A stretch of 64,000 nt of DNA, from NCBI GenBank assembly GCA_017991675.1, contig JAGOQB010000005.1, positions 124,001-188,000 on the forward strand, written 5' to 3'. Origin of the DNA: Phenylobacterium sp. (GTDB lineage: Bacteria; Pseudomonadota; Alphaproteobacteria; Caulobacterales; Caulobacteraceae). A program made the translations under genes and the position numbers. The notes below the pieces were generated by a model. That model was not told the origin of the DNA, made no database searches, and saw nothing but the letters and a program-made list of their open reading frames with translations. This document shows positions 7,428 to 15,507 of this stretch, in pieces; the first letter of the stretch is position 1; each line of letters starts with the position of its first letter.

Positions 7428-8276
7428 ATGCAGATGTCCCCCCGTATGTTCGCGCTCGCCACCGCCGCGGCGATCGCCGTCATCGCCCAGCCGGCGATCG
7501 CGTCGGCTGAAGACGCGGCCCTGAAGGCCGCCATCGCCGGCCCGCAGCGCGGCGCCGACCATGTCGCCCGCGACCCCGCGCGCCATCCCTATGAGAGCCT
7601 TGAATTCTGGGGCGTGAAGCCGAAGGCTACGGTCATCGAGATCTCGCCCGGCTCGGGCTACTGGACCGAGATCCTGGCCCCCTACGCCAAGGCCACCGGC
7701 GGGAGCTATGTCGCCGGCGTCGCCGACCTGGCCAATCCCAAGCTGTCGGACGGCGCGCGCAAGGGCCGCGCCGACTTCGAGGCCAAGTACGCCGACCAGG
7801 CCAAGTTCGGCCCGATCACCTATGTCGGCTTCGGCCCGGTCTCCGGTCCGCTCGGCGCGCCGGGTTCGGCCGACGTGGTGATCACCGCCCGCAACGTCCA
7901 CAACTGGATGGGCCAGCCGGGCATGCTGGACAAGGTGTTCAAGGACTTCCACGACGTGCTGAAGCCCGGCGGCGTGCTGGCGGTCGAAGAGCACCGCTCC
8001 GACCCCACCCGCGCCCAGGTCCCCGGTGCGTCCGACGGCTATGTCGCGACCGACTTCGTGATCGCCACGGCCGAGAAGGCCGGCTTCAAGCTGGCCGCCA
8101 AGTCCGAGATCAACGCCAACGCCAAGGACACCAAGGACCACCCGTTCGGGGTCTGGACCCTGCCGCCGGTCCGCCGCTCGCCGGCCGCCGACAAGCCCGA
8201 TCCGAGCTTCGACCGCGCCAAGTACGACGCCATCGGCGAAAGCGACCGCATGACCCTGCGGTTCGTCAAACAGTAG
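7428..8276 (+). CDS. exported methyltransferase-fold protein (COG4798-like), copy 1
   Basis: A 282-aa protein with an N-terminal signal peptide (about 1-27, ending IASA) and then a class I methyltransferase fold. It has a degenerate SAM loop (VIEISPGSGYWTEILAPY), an acidic region, RNVHNWM, and LKPGGVLAVEEHR (post-motif strand). HPFGVWTLPPVR and YDAIGESDRMTLRFVK are shared nearly word for word with the next gene. The family is known as predicted methyltransferases; SAM is not expected in the periplasm, so the activity is unclear. An in-frame ATG also lies at 7434 (second in MQMSPRM). Confidence 0.88.
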   Translation: MQMSPRMFALATAAAIAVIAQPAIASAEDAALKAAIAGPQRGADHVARDPARHPYESLEFWGVKPKATVIEISPGSGYWTEILAPYAKATGGSYVAGVADLANPKLSDGARKGRADFEAKYADQAKFGPITYVGFGPVSGPLGAPGSADVVITARNVHNWMGQPGMLDKVFKDFHDVLKPGGVLAVEEHRSDPTRAQVPGASDGYVATDFVIATAEKAGFKLAAKSEINANAKDTKDHPFGVWTLPPVRRSPAADKPDPSFDRAKYDAIGESDRMTLRFVKQ

Positions 8277-8289
8277 GGCCACGCTTTGA

Positions 8290-8327
8290 CCATCGTCCCG
8301 GGTCAGGTAAGCCGCTCGGGACGATGG
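8290..8327 (+). terminator. hairpin between the two methyltransferase-fold genes
   Basis: A perfect 11-bp stem (8290-8300 CCATCGTCCCG with 8317-8327) and a 16-nt loop, starting 14 nt after the stop of copy 1 and ending 16 nt before the start of copy 2. There is no strong T tail (GCGGGTTTGG follows). It could act as a partial terminator or an RNA-stabilising element that sets the ratio of the two products. Confidence 0.5.
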
Positions 8328-8343
8328 CGGGTTTGGAAATTCG

Positions 8344-9231
8344 ATGCGGCGTATTCTTGCAGGTTCGGCGGCTTCCTTCTCGCGGCGGGGCGCCCTGATC
8401 GGCGCCCTGGCGCTGGCCGCGTGCGGCAAGAAGGGCGAGGCCGAGCCTGCGCCGACCAAGGCCGCGCGCAACATGACGCTGCAGGATGCGGTCGCCGGCG
8501 ACTGGCGCGCGGCCGCCGACAAGGCGCGCGACGCCTGGCGCCATCCGGTTGAAACCCTGGAATTCTGGGGCCTGAAGCCCGGCCAGACCGTGGTCGAGTT
8601 CTGGCCCGGCGCCGGCTGGTACACCGACATCCTCGCGCCGTACCTGGCGGCGAACAAAGGCAAGCTGATCGCCGCCGACCTCGAGCCGACCGATCCGGCC
8701 TCGACCGAGATCGTCGAAGCCTATCGCGCGCGCCTCAAGGCCAAGCCGAAGATCTATGGCGAGGTCGAGATCACCGCCTTTGGCCCGACCAGCGGCCCGG
8801 TGGCCCCCGCCGCCAGCGCCGACCTGGTGCTGTTCCTGCGCAACCTGCACAACTGGATGGCGGCCGGCATCGCCGAGAAGGCGTTCCGCGACGCCTTCGC
8901 CGCGCTCAAGCCTGGCGGCGTGCTGGGGATCGAGGAGCACCGCGCCCCGCCGGGCGGGGTGCAGGACGTGCTCGCCGCCAACGGCTACGTCCAGGAAGCC
9001 TACGCCGTGCGCCTGGCGCAGGAGGCCGGCTTCGTCCTCGACAAGACCAGCGAGATCAACGCCAATCCGGCCGACGACCGCGACCACCCGTTCGGGGTCT
9101 GGACCCTGCCGCCCGTGCGTCTCAGCGCGCCGCGCGGCGAGCCGGCGGACCCCAACTTCGACCGCGCGCCCTACGATGCGATCGGCGAGAGCGACCGCAT
9201 GACCCTGCGGCTGGTGAAACCCGCCGGCTAG
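8344..9231 (+). CDS. methyltransferase-fold lipoprotein (COG4798-like), copy 2
   Basis: A 295-aa paralogue of the preceding gene. The N-terminus has a signal sequence with a lipobox (LALAAC, Cys about residue 27), so it should be lipid-anchored, and RR at 17-18 of SFSRRGAL suggests possible Tat export. The SAM-like loop reads VVEFWPGAGWYTDILAPY. The shared blocks LHNWM, LKPGGVLGIEEHR, HPFGVWTLPPVR and YDAIGESDRMTLR show tandem duplication. One copy is soluble-secreted and the other membrane-anchored, which suggests the two have distinct locations on one pathway. Function unknown. Confidence 0.88.
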   Translation: MRRILAGSAASFSRRGALIGALALAACGKKGEAEPAPTKAARNMTLQDAVAGDWRAAADKARDAWRHPVETLEFWGLKPGQTVVEFWPGAGWYTDILAPYLAANKGKLIAADLEPTDPASTEIVEAYRARLKAKPKIYGEVEITAFGPTSGPVAPAASADLVLFLRNLHNWMAAGIAEKAFRDAFAALKPGGVLGIEEHRAPPGGVQDVLAANGYVQEAYAVRLAQEAGFVLDKTSEINANPADDRDHPFGVWTLPPVRLSAPRGEPADPNFDRAPYDAIGESDRMTLRLVKPAG

Positions 9232-9241
9232 AGGTTATCCC

Positions 9242-9853
9242 CTAAAGCTGTTCCTTGTAGCTGGCGATGATCTGCTCGTTGGGGACCGGGACCTTTCCCA
9301 TCTCCAGCTGCTCGAAGATCATCTCCGCGCCGGAGGGCAGGGCGCTGCGCTCGACCTGGGCGTCGGCCTCCCACAGCCGCGCGCGCATGATCGCCTTCGG
9401 ACAGTGCAGGAAGGCCTCCTCGACCGCGATCATCACCACCAGGCGCGGCGTCTTGCCGAACTCGACGAACTTGGCGAGCAACTCGGGATCGGCGGTGGCG
9501 CTGGCCCGGCCGTTGACCCGCAGCACGTCGTCAAAGCCCGGGATCATGAACATCAGGCCGATGCGGCCAGGGCCCGACAGCAGGTTGCGTATGGTGTCGA
9601 GCCGGTTGTTGCCGGGTCGGTCGGGCAGGTAGAGCGTGCGCCCGTCCTCGCTGACATGCACGAAGCCCGGCTCACCGCCGCGGGGCGAGACATCCATGGC
9701 GCCGTCCGGGCCGGCCGCGCTGACCACGCAGAACGGCGAGAGGCCGATGAAGGCGCGGCCGTGCTTCTCGACATGATCCAGCACCTTGTCGAGCACCAGC
9801 TTTCCCGGTGGGCGATAGAGCTCGTCGAGGCCGGCGAGATCGAGGGTCTTCAT
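9242..9853 (-). CDS. pyridoxamine 5'-phosphate oxidase (PPOX)-family flavoprotein
   Basis: A 203-aa protein of the PPOX-class split-barrel family that binds FMN or a related flavin. Visible blocks are GLSPFCVVSAAGPDGAMDVSPRGG, YLPDRPGNNRLDTIRNLL and IPGFDDVLRVNGRA, a pattern of the PPOX proteins once linked to pyridoxamine oxidase but not acting in B6 synthesis. It lies convergent to the second methyltransferase-fold gene (10-nt gap). Substrate unknown. Confidence 0.88.
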   Translation of the reverse strand: MKTLDLAGLDELYRPPGKLVLDKVLDHVEKHGRAFIGLSPFCVVSAAGPDGAMDVSPRGGEPGFVHVSEDGRTLYLPDRPGNNRLDTIRNLLSGPGRIGLMFMIPGFDDVLRVNGRASATADPELLAKFVEFGKTPRLVVMIAVEEAFLHCPKAIMRARLWEADAQVERSALPSGAEMIFEQLEMGKVPVPNEQIIASYKEQL

Positions 9854-10010
9854 GGGCGTTCTCCCCGTTCTTATTGAGAATTGATCGCAACATGCGCTTG
9901 ATCGGCCGCGCTGTCATCCCAAGATGAACGGGCCTGCGCCCGGTTCTGTCAGCATGCAGTCACCTGCAAGCCGCTAGCCTGCCGGGAACTCGATGCGCTA
10001 AAGGCCAGAC

Positions 10011-10454
10011 ATGCTCCGAAACGCCACGCTCGCCCTGATCCCCGCCGTCCTGCTGCTGGCCGCGCCCGCCGCGGCCCAGGAACAGACGATCCTGCCGGGC
10101 TACTGGGACGTGACGAACAAGGTCTCGGCGATCATCAGCCAGACCAAGACCGAGAAGCGTTGCATCACGCCGGCCGAGGTCTCCAAGTTTGTGATGGGGC
10201 CGTCGAACCGCCACTACAAGTGCGACTACCCGACCCGGGTGTTCAAGGACGGCAAGATCCGTCTGAAGGGGACCTGCGCCACCAAGAACGGCAGCAAGGC
10301 GGCGCTCGAGGCGACTGGGACCTACTCGCCGACCACCTTCACCATGAACGCCAAGATCAGCACCACCTACGCCGGGGTGCCGCTCAGCGGCATCGCGACC
10401 ACCACCGCCCGGCGGATCAGGGAGACCTGCCCGGCGGCGGCGCCCGCCTCTTAA
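10011..10454 (+). CDS. secreted DUF3617 protein
   Basis: A 147-aa protein with a clear signal peptide (about 1-23, cleaved after PAAAAQ-like AxA). The mature part matches DUF3617: ILPGYWDVTNKV near the N-terminus, EKRCITPAEVSKF with a conserved Cys, a second Cys in YKCDYP, and GTCATKNG. Such periplasmic proteins are common in alpha- and betaproteobacteria and have no defined role. The four cysteines probably form disulfides. Confidence 0.85.
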   Translation: MLRNATLALIPAVLLLAAPAAAQEQTILPGYWDVTNKVSAIISQTKTEKRCITPAEVSKFVMGPSNRHYKCDYPTRVFKDGKIRLKGTCATKNGSKAALEATGTYSPTTFTMNAKISTTYAGVPLSGIATTTARRIRETCPAAAPAS

Positions 10455-10555
10455 CCAAGCCTGCGACGAAATCGCCGCTCAAACCCTGGCTGAGCCGTTT
10501 ACTTGGCTCGCGCTTGAGGCGAAGCTGCCGCTCACGACGATGTGAGGCGGTGCGT

Positions 10556-10867
10556 ATGACGACGACTCTTGAAGAACTGACCCAGCGCGTGGCGGCCGCC
10601 GTGGGCGAGGACTCCGGCCTGGGCAGGACGTTCAAGGTCGACCTCCGCGGCGAAGGCTTCATCCATATCGACGGCGCCTCGGTGACCAACGAGGACAAGC
10701 CGGCCGACCTGACGGTTTCGATCAGCCGCAAGGACCTCAAGGCGCTGGGCGCGGGCGAGCTCAACCCGATGACCGCGGTGATCACCGGCCGCCTCAAGGT
10801 TTCGGACATGGGCCTGGCCATGTCGCTGCAGCCGCAGATGCAGGCCTTGTTCGCCAAACTGGGATGA
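10556..10867 (+). CDS. SCP2 sterol-carrier-domain protein
   Basis: A 103-aa protein that is a single SCP2 lipid-binding domain (LGRTFKVDLRGEGFIHIDG, ADLTVSISRKDL, LNPMTAVITGRLKVSDMGLAM). SCP2 domains bind acyl chains or sterol-like lipids in a hydrophobic tunnel. The start ATG at 10556 gives the family's usual N-terminus. The stop overlaps the start of the hydrolase gene (ATGA, 10864-10867), so the two are coupled and may act on the same lipid. Confidence 0.9.
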   Translation: MTTTLEELTQRVAAAVGEDSGLGRTFKVDLRGEGFIHIDGASVTNEDKPADLTVSISRKDLKALGAGELNPMTAVITGRLKVSDMGLAMSLQPQMQALFAKLG

Positions 10868-12327
10868 GCATGTCGCCGGCACCTTTGATCTCCATTCCAA
10901 GCGCGCCGGTTCCGGCCGGCGCCGAGGCGGCCTGGTTCGACGGCGCGGGCAAGGCCCGGCTTCGAGCGGCGCTGTTCCCGGCTCGCGGCGCGGTCCGCGG
11001 CTCCATCGTGCTCAGTGGCGGACGCACCGAGCCGATCGAGAAATACCTCGAGGTCATCGAGGATCTCACCGGCCGCGGCTATGTGGTGCTGGCCCACGAC
11101 TGGCGCGGCCAGGGGCTGTCGCACCGCGAGCTTCCCGACCGGCTGGCCGGCCACGCCCGCGGCTATGAGGCGTTCCTGGCCGACTACCACGCCATGCTCG
11201 CCGCCTATGAGAGCCGGCTGCCGCAACCGTGGTTCGCCATCGGCCATTCGATGGGCGGCTGCCTGACGCTGCTGGCGTTGGCCAAGGGCGAGGCGGCCCG
11301 GTTCCAGGGCGCGATCCTCTGCGCGCCGATGCTGGGGCTGCAGCTCGGCAAGACCTCGCCGACGGCGGCGCGGCTGATGGCCGGCCTCAACGTCCTGCTT
11401 GGCCGGGGCGGGGCCTATGCGCGTCCGGCCGGTCCGGCCGAGACCTTTGAAACCAACGTCCTGACCCACGACCGCGTCCGCTACGAGCGGGCCAAGGCGC
11501 AGGTGCGCGCCGAACCCAAGCTGGACCTCGGCGGGCCCACCTGGGGCTGGATCGACTTCGCGCTGAAGGCCACCGCCTACCTCTCGCGGCCCGAAAACTT
11601 GAAAAGCGTGACGATTCCGGTCGTCATCGTGTCGGCCGAACAGGATCGACTCGTCGACAACACCGCCCAGCGTGCGGCCGCGAGGAACCTGCCTGCGGGC
11701 GAGTTCGTCAATGTCGCCGGCGCGTTCCACGAAATTCTCATGGAGACGGACACAATGCGGAACATCTTCCTGCGTGCGTTGGACGCCTTGCTAGGCCGCT
11801 CGGCCCCCGCGCCGGCTGCGCCCAAGCCGGCAGAGCCTGCGCCTGCGCCCAAGGCCGCCGCAGCGCCGGCTTCCGCACCTGCGCCCGCTCCGGCTCCGGT
11901 CGCCGAGGTCAAGTCCGCACCTGCGCAGCCTGCGCCCAAGGCCGCTGAGCCCGCCCCGGCCGCTCCGGCCGTCGCCGTAGAGGCCAAACCGGCCGCTGCG
12001 AAGGCGTCCGCCAAGCCCAAGGCGGCGCCGAAACCGAAGGCCGCGGCCAAGCCCGCCGCCAAGCCGGCCGCCGCTGCGGAACCCAAGGCGGCCCCGGCCG
12101 CTAAACCCGCGACGAAGGCTGCCGCCAAACCCGCTGCTAAGGCCGCTGCGCCCAAGGCGGCTGCGCCTCCGAAGGCGGTGAAGCCGAAGGCCGAGGCGCC
12201 GAAGGCCAAGCCTGCCGCCAAGGCCGCTCCCAAGGCTGCAGCGAAACCCGCCGCAGCGAAGGCCCCGGCGGCCAAGGCCGCGGCTCCAAAGGCGGCCGCC
12301 AAGAAGGCTCCGGCCGCGAAGAAGTAG
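10864..12327 (+). CDS. alpha/beta hydrolase (monoacylglycerol lipase-like) with a histone-H1-like Ala/Lys/Pro tail
   Basis: A 487-aa protein. Residues 1-312 are a lysophospholipase/monoacylglycerol lipase-type hydrolase with the nucleophile elbow GHSMG (Ser129), Asp261 in SAEQDRLVD and His289 in AFHEIL. Residues 313-487 are almost only Ala, Lys and Pro, in AAKPAA/KAAAPK-like repeats, very like histone H1 C-terminal tails and bacterial H1-like DNA-binding proteins. The reading frame stays open through the tail and ends at a TAG that directly abuts the stop of the convergent hisN-like gene. The tail may bind nucleic acid, polyphosphate or membrane. Confidence 0.9.
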   Translation: MSMSPAPLISIPSAPVPAGAEAAWFDGAGKARLRAALFPARGAVRGSIVLSGGRTEPIEKYLEVIEDLTGRGYVVLAHDWRGQGLSHRELPDRLAGHARGYEAFLADYHAMLAAYESRLPQPWFAIGHSMGGCLTLLALAKGEAARFQGAILCAPMLGLQLGKTSPTAARLMAGLNVLLGRGGAYARPAGPAETFETNVLTHDRVRYERAKAQVRAEPKLDLGGPTWGWIDFALKATAYLSRPENLKSVTIPVVIVSAEQDRLVDNTAQRAAARNLPAGEFVNVAGAFHEILMETDTMRNIFLRALDALLGRSAPAPAAPKPAEPAPAPKAAAAPASAPAPAPAPVAEVKSAPAQPAPKAAEPAPAAPAVAVEAKPAAAKASAKPKAAPKPKAAAKPAAKPAAAAEPKAAPAAKPATKAAAKPAAKAAAPKAAAPPKAVKPKAEAPKAKPAAKAAPKAAAKPAAAKAPAAKAAAPKAAAKKAPAAKK

Positions 12328-13143
12328 CTATTTCGCCGAGCGGCGCAGGGCGACCAGGGCCTCGTCGAGGCAGGCCCGGTCGCCGGCGATGGCGATCTGC
12401 CCGCCGTTCGGCCCCACCGGCTGGCCGCGCCAGTTGGTGACCAGGCCGCCGGCCCCTTCAATCAGGGGAATGGCCGACTCGATGTCCCAGGACTTCAGAC
12501 CCGCCTCGATCACCATGTCCATCTTGCCCATGGCGACCATGGCGTAGGCGTAGGCGTCGCAGCCCAGCCGCGCCAGCCGCGCGGCGGCGCGCACCTGGGT
12601 CCAGGCGCCCAGTTCTGCGCCGTCGAAACAGGCCTCGGGATCGGTGGTGGCGATGGTCGCGTCGGTCAGCTTGGGACAGGCGCGGACCTTGAGGGGGGTG
12701 ACCTCGCCGCGGGCCAGCAGGCGCGATCCGCCCGCGTGGCCGATGAAGACTTCGTCCAGATACGGCTGGCCGATGGAGCCGAGGACGGGGCGGCCCTGGT
12801 GGCGCAGGCCGATCAGCGTCGTCCAGAGCGGCAGTCCAGCGACAAAGGCGCGCGTGCCGTCCACGGGATCGAGCACCCACACGAACTCAGCGTCGGGGCG
12901 GTCTTCGCCGTACTCCTCGCCGATGACGCCGTGCTCGGGGAAACGGGCGGCGATCATTTCGCGGATCGCGGCCTCCGCGCCCTTGTCGGCGGCGGTGACG
13001 GGATCGAAGCCGCGCATGCCGCCCTTGTCCTCCAGCCCGTGGTCGGACCGGAAGTAGGGCAGGGTCACGCGCGCCGCGGCGGCGTTGAGTTCGAGAAGGA
13101 AGGCGTCGAGTTCGGCCAGACGGCCGGCGGCAAGGGCGGGCAT
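12328..13143 (-). CDS. hisN: histidinol-phosphatase, inositol monophosphatase family
   Basis: A 271-aa Mg-dependent, Li-sensitive-type phosphatase. The metal-binding motifs are GEEYGED (about 75-81), WVLDPVDGTRAF and WDIESAIPLIEGAGG. The close match to the HisN subgroup (GCDAYAYAMVAMGKMDMVIEAGLKSWD) favours histidinol-phosphate, the penultimate step of histidine synthesis, over inositol phosphates. A second member of the superfamily in this window (39578-40372) is CysQ-like. The stop (12328-12330) directly abuts the stop of the convergent hydrolase gene. Confidence 0.88.
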   Translation of the reverse strand: MPALAAGRLAELDAFLLELNAAAARVTLPYFRSDHGLEDKGGMRGFDPVTAADKGAEAAIREMIAARFPEHGVIGEEYGEDRPDAEFVWVLDPVDGTRAFVAGLPLWTTLIGLRHQGRPVLGSIGQPYLDEVFIGHAGGSRLLARGEVTPLKVRACPKLTDATIATTDPEACFDGAELGAWTQVRAAARLARLGCDAYAYAMVAMGKMDMVIEAGLKSWDIESAIPLIEGAGGLVTNWRGQPVGPNGGQIAIAGDRACLDEALVALRRSAK

Positions 13144-13222
13144 GGCGACCGCTTTACCCTGCCGCCGGCCTCCGCGATATCCCCTGTCGAGGATCGCCAG
13201 GTCGGGCGCAAGCAGTTGGGCG

Positions 13223-13624
13223 TCAGGCCGCTTCGTGTTCGCCGTTCAGCGACTTGGCGAGATCGAGCAGACGGCGGCGCGGACGCTCGCCCAGTTGGTA
13301 GTACGCGCGGATGAGATCGAGGGTCTCCTTGCTGCCCAGGACCTCGCCGCCGGCCTCGCCCGGACCTTCGCCCAGCGCTTGCTCGCGCTGCGCGGCGTCC
13401 GCCAGGCCGTCGTAGAAGTAGCCGACCGGCACTTCCAGCGCTTCGGACAGCTGCCACAGGCGGGCCGCCGAAATGCGGTTGGCGCCGCACTCGTATTTCT
13501 GAATCTGCTGGAACCGCACGCCGCAGGCGCCGGCCAGCTGTTGTTGGGTCAGACCCAGCAGGCGCCGCCGCCGGCGCAGCCGCTTGCCCAGGTGAACGTC
13601 GATGTTGCTGCCCATGGGTTCCAT
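13223..13624 (-). CDS. Xre-family helix-turn-helix transcriptional regulator
   Basis: A 133-aa regulator with an N-terminal HTH_3 domain (about 10-65: LLGLTQQQLAGACGVRFQQIQKYECGANRIS) and a C-terminal helical part (ETLDLIRAYYQLGERPRRRLLDLAKSL). This architecture is very common in Caulobacterales and rhizobia. I chose the ATG at 13624, with AAGGA about 9 nt upstream, over the alternative ATG at 13615. It sits divergently from lpxL, with about 126 nt between the starts, so it may act on that region, but no operator is evident. Confidence 0.87.
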   Translation of the reverse strand: MEPMGSNIDVHLGKRLRRRRRLLGLTQQQLAGACGVRFQQIQKYECGANRISAARLWQLSEALEVPVGYFYDGLADAAQREQALGEGPGEAGGEVLGSKETLDLIRAYYQLGERPRRRLLDLAKSLNGEHEAA

Positions 13625-13750
13625 CGCCCCCGGTCCTTCTGCTTGCCGCCCGTCCCAAAGCGAGACGGCCTGACCTGAATTTCGCAAGTCGCGCGCCAAG
13701 CGAGCGCTGTTCGCGTTGCGCGACAGGGAACGACGCGACTAGTAGAGGGC

Positions 13751-14665
13751 ATGACGCAGGCTAAGCCCCCGGTGGCGCAGGATCTTTTGTGGCGGTTGGA
13801 GGCCCTGGCCTTCGACGTGGTGATCGCGTTCGCGCGGATGCTGCCGGTCGACCTGGTGTCAGATTTCGGCGCCTGGTTCTTCAAGACCCTCGGCCCGCTG
13901 ACCAGCGCCCAGAAGGTGGCCGAGACCAATCTGCGCATCGCCTTTCCGCAGGCCTCGGACGCGGAGATCGCCGATCTGCTGAAGGCGCAGTGGGACAATA
14001 CCGGCCGCACCTTCCTGGAACTGCTGATCATGGACCGGATCATCGGCGCGCCCGACCGGGTCGAGATCGTGAACGGCCAACGCTTCGACGAGATCGCCGC
14101 CAACCAGGAACCGGTGGTGTTCGTTTCGGGTCACTTTGCGAATTTCGAGGTGATGCCCGCGGCGATCGTCAACTCGCCGGTGAAGTGCCAGATCACCTAT
14201 CGGGCGATGAACAACCCGCATGTCGAAAAGCGGGTGCGCGACTACCGCTTCCGCTACGGCGTCCGCTATTTCGCGCCGAAGGGCGGCGACGGCGCGCGCG
14301 AACTGCTGGCGGCGCTCGGGCGCGGCGAGTCCGTGGCGCTGATGAACGACCAGAAGTTCAATGGCGGGGTGGCCGCGCCGTTCTTCGGGGTCACCTGCCA
14401 CACGGCGCCCGGCCCCTCGCGCCTGGCCCTGCGGTTCAACACCGTGCTGCAGCCGATGTCGGTGCAGCGGGGGCGCAAGGCCCGCTTCCGAGTGGTGGTG
14501 CACGAGCCGATCCACCTGGAGCACACCGGCAATACGACCGCCGACATCGAGGCCGGGGTGCGCAAGATCAACGCGATGATCGAGGGCTGGGTGCGCGAGC
14601 GTCCGGCCGAGTGGTTCTGGACCCACAAGCGCTGGCCGAACGACACCTACCGGCGCGGGCGCTGA
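13751..14665 (+). CDS. lpxL: lipid A biosynthesis (lauroyl/myristoyl) acyltransferase, LpxL/HtrB family
   Basis: A 304-aa late acyltransferase that adds a secondary acyl chain to Kdo-lipid IV-type precursors at the inner membrane. The catalytic HX4E motif is in SGHFANFEV. The N-terminal hydrophobic stretch (LAFDVVIAFARMLPVDLV) is a membrane anchor. The C-terminal half shows MNDQKFNGGVAAPFFG and PAEWFWTHKRWP, both conserved in LpxL/LpxM. It belongs with kdsD, waaA, lpxK and the MsbA-like exporter elsewhere in the window. Chain-length preference is not readable. Confidence 0.92.
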   Translation: MTQAKPPVAQDLLWRLEALAFDVVIAFARMLPVDLVSDFGAWFFKTLGPLTSAQKVAETNLRIAFPQASDAEIADLLKAQWDNTGRTFLELLIMDRIIGAPDRVEIVNGQRFDEIAANQEPVVFVSGHFANFEVMPAAIVNSPVKCQITYRAMNNPHVEKRVRDYRFRYGVRYFAPKGGDGARELLAALGRGESVALMNDQKFNGGVAAPFFGVTCHTAPGPSRLALRFNTVLQPMSVQRGRKARFRVVVHEPIHLEHTGNTTADIEAGVRKINAMIEGWVRERPAEWFWTHKRWPNDTYRRGR

Positions 14666-14672
14666 GCAAGCC

Positions 14673-15500
14673 CTAGGCAGGTCCGGGCACGCCGACCATC
14701 AGCATCGGGTTCATGTGCCGCCCGCGCCATTTCAGCCGCCAGCAGAGGTGCGGGCCGGTGGCTCGGCCCGTGGCCCCGACCGCGCCGATGCGCTGGCCGC
14801 GCGCCAGGCTCTCGCCGCGGGCGACATCGACGCTGCTGAGGTGAAGATAGGCCGAGACCACGCCCTGGCCGTGGTCGATCATGACGATGCCGCCCTCGTA
14901 CAGCATGCGCGGGTCGGCCAGCACCACCAGTCCCCCGGCGGGGGCGGTCACCGCCGTGCCGGTCGGGGCGGCCAGGTCGATGCCGTAGTGCGGCGGGCGC
15001 GGCCGTCCGTCGATGATCCTTTGGCCGCCGAACCGCGCGGTGACCCGGAAGTCGCGCAGCGGCGCTGAGAAGCCGGTCCTGAAGTCGTCGCGATCGGTGA
15101 CGCTGGCGAAGGCGGCGGCCTTGCGGCGGCTCTCGTCGGCGATGCGCGCCTCCAGTTCGGCGCTGGCCTGGCCCTGATAGACCCGCCGCAGGCCCTTGAT
15201 GCGCTGGATGTCGTACTCGGCGCGGTCGATCTGCAGGTCGCGCACCAGGTCCGCGCCGCGAGCGTCGATGCGCACCTGCGCGCGCGGGCCGGCGTCGCGG
15301 TCGAAGCCGAGATAGAAGAACCCATTGTCGGAAGCGCGGGCGACCGCCTGGCCGTCCAGCAGCACCTTGGCGCGGGGCGTCGTACGGCCGATGGCGAAGC
15401 CGCTCTGCTGCATGCGTCCGCTCAGCGCCAGGTCGGCGGCCTGGGCGGGGACGGCGAGTGCGGCGGAGGCCAGCCCGAGAACCGCCGTGCGGCGGTTCAG
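14673..15500 (-). CDS. exported M23 (LytM-type) metallopeptidase-fold protein
   Basis: A C-terminal M23 domain with HYGIDLAAPTG (H-x3-D zinc ligands), VMIDHGQGVVSAYLHL and TGPHLCWRLKW. The family's final HxH is HLC here, so a Cys may replace a zinc His or the enzyme may be a non-catalytic activator. The first canonical ATG is at 15413. In-frame codons upstream of it encode a convincing signal peptide (LNRRTAVLGLASAALAVPAQA) with no ATG, GTG or TTG before it, so I extend to a CTG at 15498-15500, 7 nt after the DUF2093 stop. With the 15413 start the protein would lack an export signal. The start is uncertain. Confidence 0.78.
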   Translation of the reverse strand: MNRRTAVLGLASAALAVPAQAADLALSGRMQQSGFAIGRTTPRAKVLLDGQAVARASDNGFFYLGFDRDAGPRAQVRIDARGADLVRDLQIDRAEYDIQRIKGLRRVYQGQASAELEARIADESRRKAAAFASVTDRDDFRTGFSAPLRDFRVTARFGGQRIIDGRPRPPHYGIDLAAPTGTAVTAPAGGLVVLADPRMLYEGGIVMIDHGQGVVSAYLHLSSVDVARGESLARGQRIGAVGATGRATGPHLCWRLKWRGRHMNPMLMVGVPGPA

Positions 15501-15507
15501 CGGGACG

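Noticed and set aside
10160..10867. Longer frame fusing DUF3617's alternate frame to the SCP2 protein
   Set aside because: The first part is an out-of-frame reading of the DUF3617 gene; the SCP2 domain starts cleanly at the ATG at 10556.
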